Source of the DNA: Dictyobacter formicarum
GTDB lineage: Bacteria > Chloroflexota > Ktedonobacteria > Ktedonobacterales > Ktedonobacteraceae
Reading direction: 5' to 3'
Length of the DNA: 64,000 bases
NCBI RefSeq assembly: GCF_016587435.1
Contig: NZ_BNJJ01000022.1
Span: forward strand, 1-64,000
A program made the translations under genes and the position numbers. The notes below the pieces were generated by a model, which was not told the DNA's origin, searched no databases, and was given only the letters and a program-made list of their open reading frames with translations. Each line of letters begins with the position of its first letter. Position 1 is the first letter of the stretch. Below are positions 34,216 to 44,706 of the stretch, in pieces.

Positions 34216-36072
34216 CGTATTCGAGGAAGTCGTGGTCATCAGCAGCTATCTTCACAAGCACGGTGTCCTGGTCAAGATCACTGAGCAGGTACGCTTTGCG
34301 CGGAAGCGTTTTGGGCGCTATGAAATGATCGATTTTCTCACGGTCCTCTTCGGCTACGCGATCAGTGGAGAACGCACGTTGGAAGAGTTCTACCAGCGGC
34401 TCCAGCCATTTGCCGCCCCGTTCATGGCGTTGTTTGAGCGTGATCGGTTACCTTCCCGCTCGGCCCTTTCGCGCTTTTTGGCGGTGCTCACCGAAGCCCC
34501 CGTCGAAGCATTGCGCACATTGTTTCTGGAGGATCTGCTCGCCCGTCCGCTTTCGCCTGACAAGCAAACGGGAGGGCTGGTGGATCGAACCGGTCGGAAC
34601 TGGATGGTGTTTGATATCGACGGGACGCGAGAAGCCGCCCGCCAACGCGCGCTTCCTCAGACGGACGATCTGCCCCCTGCGTTTCGTCGATTCGATGACG
34701 TCTGCGCCCCTGGCTACCGGGGCCGCAAGCGCGGGGAGACGGTCAGGACACGCACAACGGTTTCGCAGGCACACAGTTATCAGTGGCCCGGCAGTTTTGG
34801 CAACCAGGGGAACGGGCGGTATCGGGAGGAACTGCGCAAGGGGATCTCCGCCATTGGTCGGTATCTGGCGGCCCACCACCTTTCGCAAGAACGCACGCTG
34901 ATCAGGCTTGACGGGCAATATGGCAATGGGGCGGTGCTCTCCGATGTGGCTGGCTTTGCGTTTGTCACACGCGGGAAAGACTATCGCCTGCTCGATCACC
35001 CGCTGCTTCAGGCACGCTTGCACTTGCCCCCGATCAGGTGCAACAACGTCCCGAGAGTCAGATGGAGCGCAGCCTCTACGATTGCCCCGCAATCCCGGTG
35101 GGGCCTGAGGGAACGCTCTATCGCGTGGTCGTGGCCACGCATTCCGCCGGAAAGAAAAAGAGTCCGATTGGAGTCACCCGAAAAGGCGTGGTCTACGAAC
35201 TGTTCTTCACAAACCTGCCCCAACAGGCGTTTACTGCCCGCGATGTCGTTGAGTTGTACCTGCATCGTGGCGCTTTTGAGTCTGCCCTTTCCGATGAAGA
35301 CCAGGAGATAGATCCCGACAGATGGTGCAGTTATTCAGCCTGGGGACAGGAGTGCTGGCAAGTGATCTCGCAGTGGCTCTGGAACCTGAGACTCGAACTG
35401 GGCCATCAGCTCAAGCCAGAGCCACTGTGCACGACCGAGTTTGCTCCTGCCATCCCAGAGCAGAGCAAACAAACTGTCATGCCCCCAACCGAATCCGCTC
35501 CTGCCTCTGGATATGGTCCACCCACGACAGCCACCTCCTGGAAAACGGGTCGCTTCACAGGAGCGGACTTTCCTCTCCAGCCTGATGGGACGCTGCGTTG
35601 TCCAGCAGGGGCTACACTCACCCTCCAGGAGAGGCGTCGAGAAGCTGATGGGAGTCTGCGTGTGGTGTATGCGGCCAGCATTCGCAGTTGCCGTCCGTGT
35701 CCGTTACGCGAGCAGTGCCAATGGAATGGCACTGCTACAGCGAAGCCGCGGCAGGTAAGTGTCCTCCTGCATCCACTCGTTGTTGGGGAGGGACCGCTGC
35801 TCTGGCTGGATTGGAGTCGCAGAGTACATCGGAGGGCATGCATGCAACTCCTTCGCCACCAACACATGGAGACACGCCTGTCGCCTCCTGCCGCCGCTTC
35901 GCCACTCAGAGCGTCCGTCATTCTGTCCCGCGCACAACGCGCGCGGTATCGTCTAGGCTTTCAAGAGCGGCTGGCTCGCAATGCTCGTGCCTCCACCGCT
36001 GGACACGTGACGATTACGTTGTTCGGCATCCCAACAGCCTTTGCCGCCTCGCTCGGGTTGGCGGCGGCCTGA
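34139..36072 (+). pseudogene. DDE transposase, one frameshift
   Basis: Two frames make one protein of about 630 aa. Part 1 (34139-about 35030) has the N-terminal domain (YEMIDFLTVLFGYAISGERTLEEFYQRL) and the first Asp residues (FDIDGTREAA, RLDGQYGNG). Part 2 (about 35031-36072) resumes DQVQQRPESQMERSLYDC, has the acid-containing ELYLHRGAFESAL, and ends with a Cys cluster (SCRPCPLREQC) as in IS1182/IS4-type enzymes. Adding one C to the run 35027-35031 joins them. The start is uncertain and overlaps the recombinase gene by up to 77 nt. The exact IS family was not determined. Confidence 0.75.
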
Positions 36073-36489
36073 CTCTCTCCTGGCAGCCGATGGCGTCCTT
36101 CTGCTCGGACAAGCTGGCTTCTCCGAGGGGAGTCTCATGCCCTCTTTTCTCGTCTGGTGCTCACTTCTTCTGCTCCGCTGCCTGGTTTGCTCTCCCTCTT
36201 ACCAGGTTAGCCAGATCTTCCGGACACCCCGTCCGCTTCTGCACTACTTTCGCCTCTCCCTCAACGATTAGCTCTTCAGCAAGCTCGTTGCGCATCGCGT
36301 GGGATTTACAGACACACTCACCCTAGAAAGCGTCCAAACACCATCATAAAACCACACGTTGCACGCTCGTAATTGCACTTTTTACATATTTTTTCGCTCT
36401 ATATAGAAGAGATAAATTCTTTAATAGCTCCCAGTTCTTATAAAGATACAAGTATACTAAAAAGTTTCTCTAATAGCCGTACACTTCTA

Positions 36490-36519
36490 TTGACAAGAAA
36501 GCTGTTTCAGCCCTACAAT
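36490..36519 (+). promoter_or_regulatory. sigma-70-like promoter of the defence operon
   Basis: TTGACA at 36490-36495 and TACAAT at 36514-36519 with 18-nt spacing, about 130 nt upstream of the first gene. It lies in a markedly AT-rich interval (36340-36600) with no other gene between 36073 and 36647. Confidence 0.5.
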
Positions 36520-36647
36520 AATCACTACATTTGTAAATATATATGCCTACTAAAAAATATGTAATATAGCTCATGTGTATATGTATACCCGACCTTCATC
36601 TCATTGACGAGTAGGATGCTTGTGCCCTCAGGGCTATGGAGACCCGT

Positions 36648-39600
36648 ATGAATACTATTTTCAATTTTCGTAACCAACTTATCGATGACTACTCCTCGTA
36701 TATCAAAAGTTTCATTCAAATTCGCGATTCAGATATACGCGACTTTGTCCAGAGAAAGCTACAGGAAGGGGTGCTCTGGCCAGAGCCGTTGATTCAACTC
36801 AATCCGCTCTTCACGAGTGGGGCATCGATTGATGAACTGGTAACCCAGGGCATCCTCCACCAGGAATGCGCACGCATCTTCCGTAAAGATAAAGCAGCAA
36901 GTAATGGGAAGGGGTATCCATTCCGTTTGCATCGCCACCAGTCTGAAGCTATTACGGTGGCGCACAGTAATGCCAGCTATGTGCTGACAACTGGCACAGG
37001 ATCAGGGAAGAGCCTGGGATACATCATCCCAATTGTCAATCATGTGCTACGCCGCGGGAGTGGCCGGGGCGTCCAGGCTATTGTGGTGTACCCGATGAAC
37101 GCACTCGCAAACAGTCAGCAGAAAGAACTGGAAAAGTTCCTGAAGCTGGGATATGGCGATACGCGCGAACCGGTCACCTTTGCACGCTACACCGGGCAGG
37201 AATCTGATGAGGAGCGGCAGCACATTATCGAGAATCCACCAGATATTTTGTTGACAAACTATGTCATGCTGGAACTGATTCTCACGAGATCGGTCGAGCG
37301 AAAGTTGCTCGCCACGAAAACGCTGCAATTCCTAGTGTTGGACGAATTACATACCTATCGTGGTCGGCAGGGAGCGGATGTTGCCCTGCTGGTACGCCGC
37401 GTGCGCGATCGACTGGCATCCGGTGTGCTGCAATGCGTTGGCACTTCGGCGACCCTGGCGGGAGCCGGCACCTATGCGGAGCAACAAGCAGACGTTGCCA
37501 GAATGGCCACCCAGATCTTTGGCACACCAGTGTCTCCCGCACATATTATTGGTGAAACGTTACAGCCCGCAACGAGCCGGGTCAAAGATCATGAGCAGTT
37601 TCGCCTCCAATTGACCGAACGTGTGCTCAATCGCGAGTATCAGCCACCCCATGAGCATCACAGCTTTGTGCAAGATCCATTATCGGCCTGGATTGAAAGC
37701 ACCTTTGGCGTCACTGAACGTGATGGGCGTGTCGTCCGGACCACTCCGAGAAGTATCACCGGAGAAAGAGGAGCCGCCCTTGAGCTGAGTCATCTTACTG
37801 GTGCCTCGCTGCAGCGCTGTATTGAGGCCATTCAACAAGGGTTACTGGCGGGATATGCATGTGAGCCAGATCCTGAGACGGGACGCCCACCCTTTGCGTT
37901 CCGCCTCCATCAGTTCATCAGTAAAGGCGATACCCTCTATGCTTCGCTTGATCAGGATCGCTACTTGACGTTGCAACGTCAGCAGTATGTCCCGGGAGAT
38001 CGGGAACGTGTTCTGCTGCCACTGGTCTTTTGTCGAGAATGCGGGCAGGAGTACTACTGTGTACGGCTGATGGATGGGAAGTTTATTCCGCGCATACTCA
38101 ATGATCAAGTAGATGATGAAGGCACCGCCGGTTTTGTCTACTATAGTCAGGATACTCCATGGCCTGATGATGAGGAAGCTCTGATTGAGCGAATCCCAGA
38201 CGATTGGACTGAGGAATTGAAGGGCAGAAATCGTGTGCGCAGCAGCCGGAGGAAGAGTTTGCCACTGGCTGTCAGGGTGCGTGCAGATGGCAAAGCGTAC
38301 GAGAACAGCGGTCTGCCCCTAGTAGAAGAGGATGAGTATGTAGCCTGCCACTTTGTCCAGGCCCCGTTCCGCTTCTGCCTACATTGTGGCGTCTCTTATG
38401 GCTCGCGCCAGAATAATGACTTCGCGAAACTGGCCTCCTTGAGCTCAGAGGGGCGTAGTACCGCCACAACGGTCTTGAGTCTCTCAGCCATCCGGCGCTT
38501 GCGGGAAGCGCCCAAGCAGTTTATGCCTCCCAAAATGTTGAGCTTCACCGACAATCGACAGGATGCCTCGCTCCAGGCCGGTCATTTCAATGATTTTATT
38601 GAGGTCGGTGTGCTGCGGTCTGCTCTCTATAAAGCAGCACTACAAGCAGGCGCAGAAGGGTTACAGCATGATGAGCTTACCCAGCACGTCTTCACTGCCC
38701 TGGCGCTGCCACTCGATCAGTATGCCAGTGATCCCGCTGTCAAGTTCCTGGCGTTGCAAGAAACCAATAAGGCGTTTCGGAATGTGCTTGGCTATCGTCT
38801 GTACCGTGATCTCAAGCGCGGCTGGCGTATTACATCGCCCAATCTAGAACAGTGCGGCCTGCTCAAGATCAATTACCTCTCGCTCGACGAGGTCTGCCGC
38901 GAAGAGACGGTCTGGACCCAATGCCATCCTGCACTCACGGGCGCGACGCCCGCCACAAGGGAAAAAGTTGGCAAGGTGCTCCTCGACTATATGCGACGTG
39001 AACTGACCATCAAGGTCGATTACCTGGACGCAGATGTTCAGGAGCGGCTCCAGCAGCAGAGTAATCAACGCCTGACTGCGCCCTGGGCATTGGATGAAAA
39101 TGAAACCAAAGTCCATGCGGCGATCCTATTTCCCAGAAGCAGTAAACCCAACGATTATGGTGGCAACGTCTACCTATCAGCTCGTGGTGGCTTTGGACAA
39201 TATCTCCGGCGCAAAACAACCTTTACGGAGTATGGCAATACATTACGCCTGGACGATACCGATACAATCATTCAGGATTTGCTGGAAGGGCTCCGACAGG
39301 CAGGCCTTGTCGAGCGCGTGATGGAGCCACGGGGAAAAGATGAGGTGCCCGGCTATCAGCTGGTAGCTTCGGCGATGACCTGGGTCGCCGGCGATGGCAC
39401 ACAGGCATTCCATGATCCAATCCGTATTCCTCGGCAATCGAGCAAAGGACATGGGACCAATCCTTTCTTTGTGGAGTTCTACCGCGCCACTGCCAGTAAC
39501 CTCCATGATCTGAAAGCGTACGAGCATACAGCGCAGGTGCCCTATGATCTGCGCGTCGAACGCGAGGAAGATTTCCGCCACGATAAAATACACATCCTCT

Positions 39601-41843
39601 ATTGCTCACCAACGATGGAGCTCGGCGTCGATATTGCGGAACTCAACCTGGTCAATATGCGCAATGTGCCGCCAACCCCTGCAAACTACGCACAGCGCAG
39701 TGGCCGCGCCGGGCGCAGTGGGCAGCCAGCCCTGGTCTTCACCTACTGCTCAAGCGGCAGTCCTCATGACCAGTATTTCTTTAAGCGCCCAGAGCATATG
39801 GTGGCGGGAGCCGTGACACCACCGCGCCTCGATCTGACCAATGAAGATCTGGTGAAGGCCCACATCCACGCTATCTGGCTAGCGGAAACAGGACTGAGCC
39901 TGGGACGCTCACTCAAAGATATCCTGGAGGTTTCCGGCGACGAACCAACGCTTGAACTCCTCGGTTCGGTACGCGACAGCATCCAAGACACCACCGCGAA
40001 GAAGCGCACCAGAATACGAGCACTCCATGTCCTTGAGGAGCTGGCAGGCGAACTGCAAACGGCGAACTGGTACAACCAGATGGTAGGGATAGAAGTCTGG
40101 CTGGAGAAAGTGTTGGACCAGGCCGTCTCCAACTTCGACGCGACCTGTGGGCGCTGGCGCGAGCTGTACCGGGCCGCACAATCGCAGGCGAAAACGCAGA
40201 GCTTGATTACGCGGGATGCATCACGAAGCCTGGCCGATAAAGAGCAGGCCAGACGCTTACGGTCAGAGGCCGAAGCACAACTCAGTCTCTTGACCGATGT
40301 GACCAGCCTGGAACAGTCAGACTTTTACAGCTATCGCTACTTCGCCAGCGAGGGTTTCCTGCCGGGTTACAATTTCCCGCGCCTCCCTCTGTCGGCGTAT
40401 ATTCCAGGCAGACGTGTCAAGCAGCAGGCGCGCGACGAGTATCTCACCCGCCCGCGTTTCCTGGCGATCTCGGAGTTTGGGCCACGTGCCATCGTCTATC
40501 ATGAGGGCTCGCGCTATCTGATCAACCGGGTCATTCTTTCCGTTGATCAAAGTGAAGATCTGACCATGAGCGGCGCGAAGCAATGTGAGGTCTGTGGCTA
40601 TTACCACCCGCTCCACGATGGTATAGGACCGGATATCTGCGAGCATTGTGGAGCGCAGCTCCCGTTGCCTCTCCGTCAGCTGTTCCGCCTGCAAAACGTG
40701 GCAACACTGCGCCGAGATAAGATTAACTCGGATGAAGAGGAACGGATGCGCCTGGGCTACGAGATACAAACGGCGCTGCGCTTCGCCGACTCCGAGGATG
40801 GCCCCTCGTATCGCCTGGGTATGGTGGTGGACGATCACGCAGAACAGCCACTCGCGAAACTGACCTATGGGCATACCGCGACGCTCTACCGTATCAATCT
40901 GGGCTGGATGCGGCGCAAGGACAAATCTCAATATGGCTTCTTGCTGGATATGGAGCGTGGCTACTGGGCACGCAATGAGCAGATAGCCGATGACGTGGAG
41001 GATCCCCTCTCAGCTCGTACGTCGCGCGTCATTCCCTTCGTACAAGATCAGCGCAATTGCCTCCTGTTTGAGTCAGACACGCAGCAGAGCATGGTCGTGA
41101 TGGCCTCGCTTCAGGCCATTCTGAAAAGCGCCATCCAGGTGCGCTACCAGTTAGAGGATAATGAACTGGCTGCGGAACCGTTGCCAGACAAGGGCCAACG
41201 CCGCCAGATCCTGTTCTATGAAGCTGCCGAAGGTGGCGCGGGCGTGCTCAAACGCCTGCTGGACGATCGCAATGCACTCCGCGAGATCGCCAAAGAGGCC
41301 CTGCATCTCTGCCACTTTGATCCAGAGACCGGGGAAGACCTGCAGCACGCGCCGGGCGCGCAGGAGATGTGTGAGGCCGCGTGCTATGACTGCTTACTCA
41401 CCTACTACAACCAGCGCGACCATCAATGGCTGGATCGGAAGGCGATCCGCGATTATCTCCTGCACCTGGCACAGTCGCACGTTGAGGCCGGACCAACCAC
41501 GAAGCCGCGCAAGGAACAGCTCCAACACCTGGAAAAACTGTCCGATTCTGAGCTTGAAAATCAATGGCTGCAGTACCTTGAAACGCATGGCTACCGCCTG
41601 CCTTCCAGGGCACAACCGTTGATTGAAGCGTGCAGCACACGACCGGACTTCCTCTATGAAGAGCAGCAGGCCGCGATTTATATCGACGGCCCCTATCACG
41701 ACTACCCGGAGCGCCAGGCACGCGATACCGCTGTGACTGAATGCCTGGAAGATCTGGGCTATTTCGTGATCCGCTTCGGGCACAACGACAACTGGGCGGA
41801 AACTCTTGCTCAGTATCCACATATATTCGGGAGGCACGCGTGA
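36648..41843 (+). CDS. DEAD/DEAH helicase with DUF1998 and C-terminal nuclease-like domain (DISARM DrmA/DrmB-like)
   Basis: 1731 aa. I chose the ATG at 36648 because GGAG lies 6 nt upstream; an in-frame ATG lies 12 nt earlier. Superfamily 2 helicase motifs: Walker A TTGTGSGKSLG near 118, DELH near 231, SATL near 266, and QRSGRAGRSG near 1016. A zinc ribbon CEVCG ... CEHCG is near 1313-1337. The DUF1998/MZB block (EAAEGGAGVLKRLLDD ... CEAACYDCLLTYYNQRDH) is near 1525-1590. The last 70 residues (RPDFLY ... AIYIDGPYHD ... DLGYFVIRFGHND) look like a Vsr/DUF559-type PD-(D/E)xK nuclease. In DISARM, DrmA is a helicase and DrmB carries DUF1998; here both plus a nuclease-like part sit on one chain. 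The coupled downstream genes support a defence role. Confidence 0.82.
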   Translation: MNTIFNFRNQLIDDYSSYIKSFIQIRDSDIRDFVQRKLQEGVLWPEPLIQLNPLFTSGASIDELVTQGILHQECARIFRKDKAASNGKGYPFRLHRHQSEAITVAHSNASYVLTTGTGSGKSLGYIIPIVNHVLRRGSGRGVQAIVVYPMNALANSQQKELEKFLKLGYGDTREPVTFARYTGQESDEERQHIIENPPDILLTNYVMLELILTRSVERKLLATKTLQFLVLDELHTYRGRQGADVALLVRRVRDRLASGVLQCVGTSATLAGAGTYAEQQADVARMATQIFGTPVSPAHIIGETLQPATSRVKDHEQFRLQLTERVLNREYQPPHEHHSFVQDPLSAWIESTFGVTERDGRVVRTTPRSITGERGAALELSHLTGASLQRCIEAIQQGLLAGYACEPDPETGRPPFAFRLHQFISKGDTLYASLDQDRYLTLQRQQYVPGDRERVLLPLVFCRECGQEYYCVRLMDGKFIPRILNDQVDDEGTAGFVYYSQDTPWPDDEEALIERIPDDWTEELKGRNRVRSSRRKSLPLAVRVRADGKAYENSGLPLVEEDEYVACHFVQAPFRFCLHCGVSYGSRQNNDFAKLASLSSEGRSTATTVLSLSAIRRLREAPKQFMPPKMLSFTDNRQDASLQAGHFNDFIEVGVLRSALYKAALQAGAEGLQHDELTQHVFTALALPLDQYASDPAVKFLALQETNKAFRNVLGYRLYRDLKRGWRITSPNLEQCGLLKINYLSLDEVCREETVWTQCHPALTGATPATREKVGKVLLDYMRRELTIKVDYLDADVQERLQQQSNQRLTAPWALDENETKVHAAILFPRSSKPNDYGGNVYLSARGGFGQYLRRKTTFTEYGNTLRLDDTDTIIQDLLEGLRQAGLVERVMEPRGKDEVPGYQLVASAMTWVAGDGTQAFHDPIRIPRQSSKGHGTNPFFVEFYRATASNLHDLKAYEHTAQVPYDLRVEREEDFRHDKIHILYCSPTMELGVDIAELNLVNMRNVPPTPANYAQRSGRAGRSGQPALVFTYCSSGSPHDQYFFKRPEHMVAGAVTPPRLDLTNEDLVKAHIHAIWLAETGLSLGRSLKDILEVSGDEPTLELLGSVRDSIQDTTAKKRTRIRALHVLEELAGELQTANWYNQMVGIEVWLEKVLDQAVSNFDATCGRWRELYRAAQSQAKTQSLITRDASRSLADKEQARRLRSEAEAQLSLLTDVTSLEQSDFYSYRYFASEGFLPGYNFPRLPLSAYIPGRRVKQQARDEYLTRPRFLAISEFGPRAIVYHEGSRYLINRVILSVDQSEDLTMSGAKQCEVCGYYHPLHDGIGPDICEHCGAQLPLPLRQLFRLQNVATLRRDKINSDEEERMRLGYEIQTALRFADSEDGPSYRLGMVVDDHAEQPLAKLTYGHTATLYRINLGWMRRKDKSQYGFLLDMERGYWARNEQIADDVEDPLSARTSRVIPFVQDQRNCLLFESDTQQSMVVMASLQAILKSAIQVRYQLEDNELAAEPLPDKGQRRQILFYEAAEGGAGVLKRLLDDRNALREIAKEALHLCHFDPETGEDLQHAPGAQEMCEAACYDCLLTYYNQRDHQWLDRKAIRDYLLHLAQSHVEAGPTTKPRKEQLQHLEKLSDSELENQWLQYLETHGYRLPSRAQPLIEACSTRPDFLYEEQQAAIYIDGPYHDYPERQARDTAVTECLEDLGYFVIRFGHNDNWAETLAQYPHIFGRHA

Positions 41844-44683
41844 AATATCCTATTGGGACCCTGGTAAAGGCAAGGGGAAGGGAATGGGTGGTACAGCCAG
41901 AATCAGATGGACAGCTGCTGGTGCTGCGTCCACTGGGCGGGAGTGATGACGAGGTCACGGGCATCTATCTGCCCATCGAGCAATCACATGTGACGTCTGC
42001 CTCGTTCCCACCACCTGATCCTGAACAGTTGGGTGACTATCGCTCCTGTCGGCTCCTGCGTGATGCGGTACGCCTCGGCTTTCGCTCCAGTGCCGGACCC
42101 TTCCGTTCGTTCGCCCGTATTGCCGTTGAGCCGCGCCCATACCAGCTAGTGCCACTGCTCATGGCACTCAAACTCGACCCGGTGCGCCTGCTCATCGCGG
42201 ACGACGTTGGTATCGGCAAAACGGTCGAGGCCTGCTTGATTGCGCGTGAACTGCTGGATCGCGGTGAGATCAGGCGCCTAGCCGTCCTCTGTCCTCCCCA
42301 CCTCGCGGAGCAGTGGCAGTCCGAACTGCGCGAAAAATTTCATATCGAGGCGGAGCTCGTCCTGGCAGGCACCGCACCCCGGCTTGAGCGCACCTGTCGT
42401 GTAGGACAATCGATCTTTGAGCGCTATCCCTTTGTAATCATCTCCACTGATTTTATCAAGGCGGACAGTCGCCGCGACGAATTTTTGCGCACCTGCCCTG
42501 AATTCGTCATCGTCGATGAGGCGCATACCTGCACCGACGTCGGAGAGGGACGTGGTGGGCGTCATCAACGCTATCACCTGGTTTCCAGTATCGCGGCGGA
42601 TAAAAACCGGCACCTGGCGCTGGTCACGGCAACCCCGCATAGTGGCAATGAAGGTGCCTTCCGCTCGCTCCTGACCTTGCTGAATAACGACTTTGCCTCT
42701 CTGCCCCAGGATTTGACGGGCCGTGAGCACGAGCAGGAGCGCCGTCGGCTGGCCGCACATTTTGTCCAACGGCGGCGTGGTGATATTCAAAGCTATCTCC
42801 ATACCGATACGCCATTCCCGGACCGCTTAGAAAGCGAGCAGAGCTACAAACTGACCCCGGAATATAAACGCCTGATCGAGAAAGTCGTACGCTATGCGCG
42901 CGAGACCATCATTGATCCCGAAGATAGCAACCGGCATCGCCAGCGAGTACGCTGGTGGTCGGCCCTGGCGCTGCTACGCTCGCTCTCATCCAGTCCCGCT
43001 GCCGCAGCAGCAACCCTGCGCAGTCGCGCCGCCGCAGCCAATACCGAGACGGTGGAAGAGGCGAATACCATTGGCCGCCATACGGTGCTCGACCTCGTCG
43101 ACACTGAGACGGTGGAAGCGGTCGACCTGGTACCAGGCAGCGACTTTGAAACCGACGCAGCAGAGGAGACAAAGAACCGGCGTCGTCTGCGTGAGATGGC
43201 CCACGAGGCAGAGGTTCTGAAGGGTGCGAAAGATGAGAAGCTACAGCAGGCCATCAAACTGGTTGGCTCCCTCATCAAGGAGGGATTTCAGCCAATCCTA
43301 TTCTGTCGCTTCATTCCCACGGCTGAATACGTCGGGCAAGAACTGCGCACCCACCTGCCCAAGTCTGTTTCGGTCGAGGTGGTCACAGGGCTACAACCGC
43401 CGGTCGAGCGCGAGCAGCGTATTCTCCAACTGGCCTCGGCGCAGCACCATGTGCTGGTCTGTACCGACTGTCTGAGTGAAGGCATTAATCTGCAAGAGCA
43501 TTTCAATGCTGTTATTCACTACGACCTCTCCTGGAATCCAACACGCCATGAGCAGCGTGAAGGTCGCGTTGACCGCTATGGCCAACCATCGAAACAGATC
43601 CGAGTCGTGACGTATTATGGGCGCGATAATTCTATCGACGGCATCGTGCTCGATGTCCTGATTCACAAGCACCGCACGATTCGGAGCTCGCTTGGTATCT
43701 CGGTGCCCGTACCAGCCAATAGTGACCAGGTCATTGAGGCCATCTTTGAAGGTTTGATTCTGCGTGGTCATGGCGGGAGTATCGAGAGCACCCAGATGAC
43801 GCTGCCGGGACTGGAAGATCCACGCCAGAATCTCTTTGTGCAATGGGATTCCGCGACTGAGCGCGAGAAACGTTCGCGCACCATGTTCGCGCAAGAGACG
43901 ATCAAGGTGGATGAGGTCGCGGCGGAACTGGAGGCGGCCCGCTCCGCCATTGGCTCAAAAATGGATGTCGAGACCTTTACCCACGATGCACTGATAGCGT
44001 ATGGCGCAACCATCTCGCCGGTCAAAAAAGAGACGGTCCAGATCAATCTCAAAGGGGTACCACGAGCGTTAAAGGATGTTCTCAAACGGCACGAAGATAC
44101 CCCGTTCACCGGGCGCTTCGAGCTCCCGATACGCGAGGATGAGGTGTATCTCAGCCGCACACATCCGATTGTTGAAGGGCTGGCGACCTATGTCATGGAT
44201 ACCGCGCTGGACGCACGGGTTGAAAGCATCGCACGGCGCTGCGGCGTCATTCGCACCAGCCGGGTCGCGAAGCGCACAACGCTCCTACTGATCCGCATGC
44301 GTTTCCATATCGTGCGTGAGCAAGGACCGGAAACCTCTACGCAGTTGGCTGAAGACTGCCGGGTGCTAGCCTTTACCGGTTCACCAACAAATGCGGAATG
44401 GATCGATGACCAGGCATACATTGATCAATTGCTTGAGGCCCCATCAGAGGCGAATGTGTATCCCGAACAGGCCAAACACTTCCTGCAACAATTGCTCGGC
44501 AATATCGACCAGTTGCAGCCACACTTACACCAGGTCGCGCAAGAGCAGAGCCAGGAATTGCTACGCGCCCATCAACGCGTACGCCAGGCAGCACGCGTAC
44601 GCGGAGTGCGCTATACCGTGCAGCCGGTCGAGCCACAGCCAATCGATGTCTTGGGCATGTATATGTATCTACCAAAAGCATAA
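41840..44683 (+). CDS. SNF2/HepA-like helicase (DISARM DrmD-like)
   Basis: 947 aa from a GTG at 41840 that overlaps the previous stop (GTGA) with GGGAGG 5 nt upstream; longer starts would lie inside the helicase gene. Motifs: LLIADDVGIGKTVEA near 120, VIVDEAHTC near 224, VTATPHSGNEGAFRSL near 264, and the late helicase block CLSEGINLQEHFNAVIHYDLSWNP then REGRVDRYGQ near 573. DrmD of class 1 DISARM has this size and fold. SNF2-type proteins translocate on duplex DNA. The C-terminal 300 residues are not recognised. Confidence 0.82.
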   Translation: MKYPIGTLVKARGREWVVQPESDGQLLVLRPLGGSDDEVTGIYLPIEQSHVTSASFPPPDPEQLGDYRSCRLLRDAVRLGFRSSAGPFRSFARIAVEPRPYQLVPLLMALKLDPVRLLIADDVGIGKTVEACLIARELLDRGEIRRLAVLCPPHLAEQWQSELREKFHIEAELVLAGTAPRLERTCRVGQSIFERYPFVIISTDFIKADSRRDEFLRTCPEFVIVDEAHTCTDVGEGRGGRHQRYHLVSSIAADKNRHLALVTATPHSGNEGAFRSLLTLLNNDFASLPQDLTGREHEQERRRLAAHFVQRRRGDIQSYLHTDTPFPDRLESEQSYKLTPEYKRLIEKVVRYARETIIDPEDSNRHRQRVRWWSALALLRSLSSSPAAAAATLRSRAAAANTETVEEANTIGRHTVLDLVDTETVEAVDLVPGSDFETDAAEETKNRRRLREMAHEAEVLKGAKDEKLQQAIKLVGSLIKEGFQPILFCRFIPTAEYVGQELRTHLPKSVSVEVVTGLQPPVEREQRILQLASAQHHVLVCTDCLSEGINLQEHFNAVIHYDLSWNPTRHEQREGRVDRYGQPSKQIRVVTYYGRDNSIDGIVLDVLIHKHRTIRSSLGISVPVPANSDQVIEAIFEGLILRGHGGSIESTQMTLPGLEDPRQNLFVQWDSATEREKRSRTMFAQETIKVDEVAAELEAARSAIGSKMDVETFTHDALIAYGATISPVKKETVQINLKGVPRALKDVLKRHEDTPFTGRFELPIREDEVYLSRTHPIVEGLATYVMDTALDARVESIARRCGVIRTSRVAKRTTLLLIRMRFHIVREQGPETSTQLAEDCRVLAFTGSPTNAEWIDDQAYIDQLLEAPSEANVYPEQAKHFLQQLLGNIDQLQPHLHQVAQEQSQELLRAHQRVRQAARVRGVRYTVQPVEPQPIDVLGMYMYLPKA

Positions 44684-44706
44684 GGTTATAGATAGGAAGA
44701 CCAGGG

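Noticed and set aside
41741..41839. Longer start for the SNF2 helicase
   Set aside because: It would overlap 100 nt of the helicase gene, whereas GTG 41840 has GGGAGG at the right distance and a 4-nt stop/start overlap.
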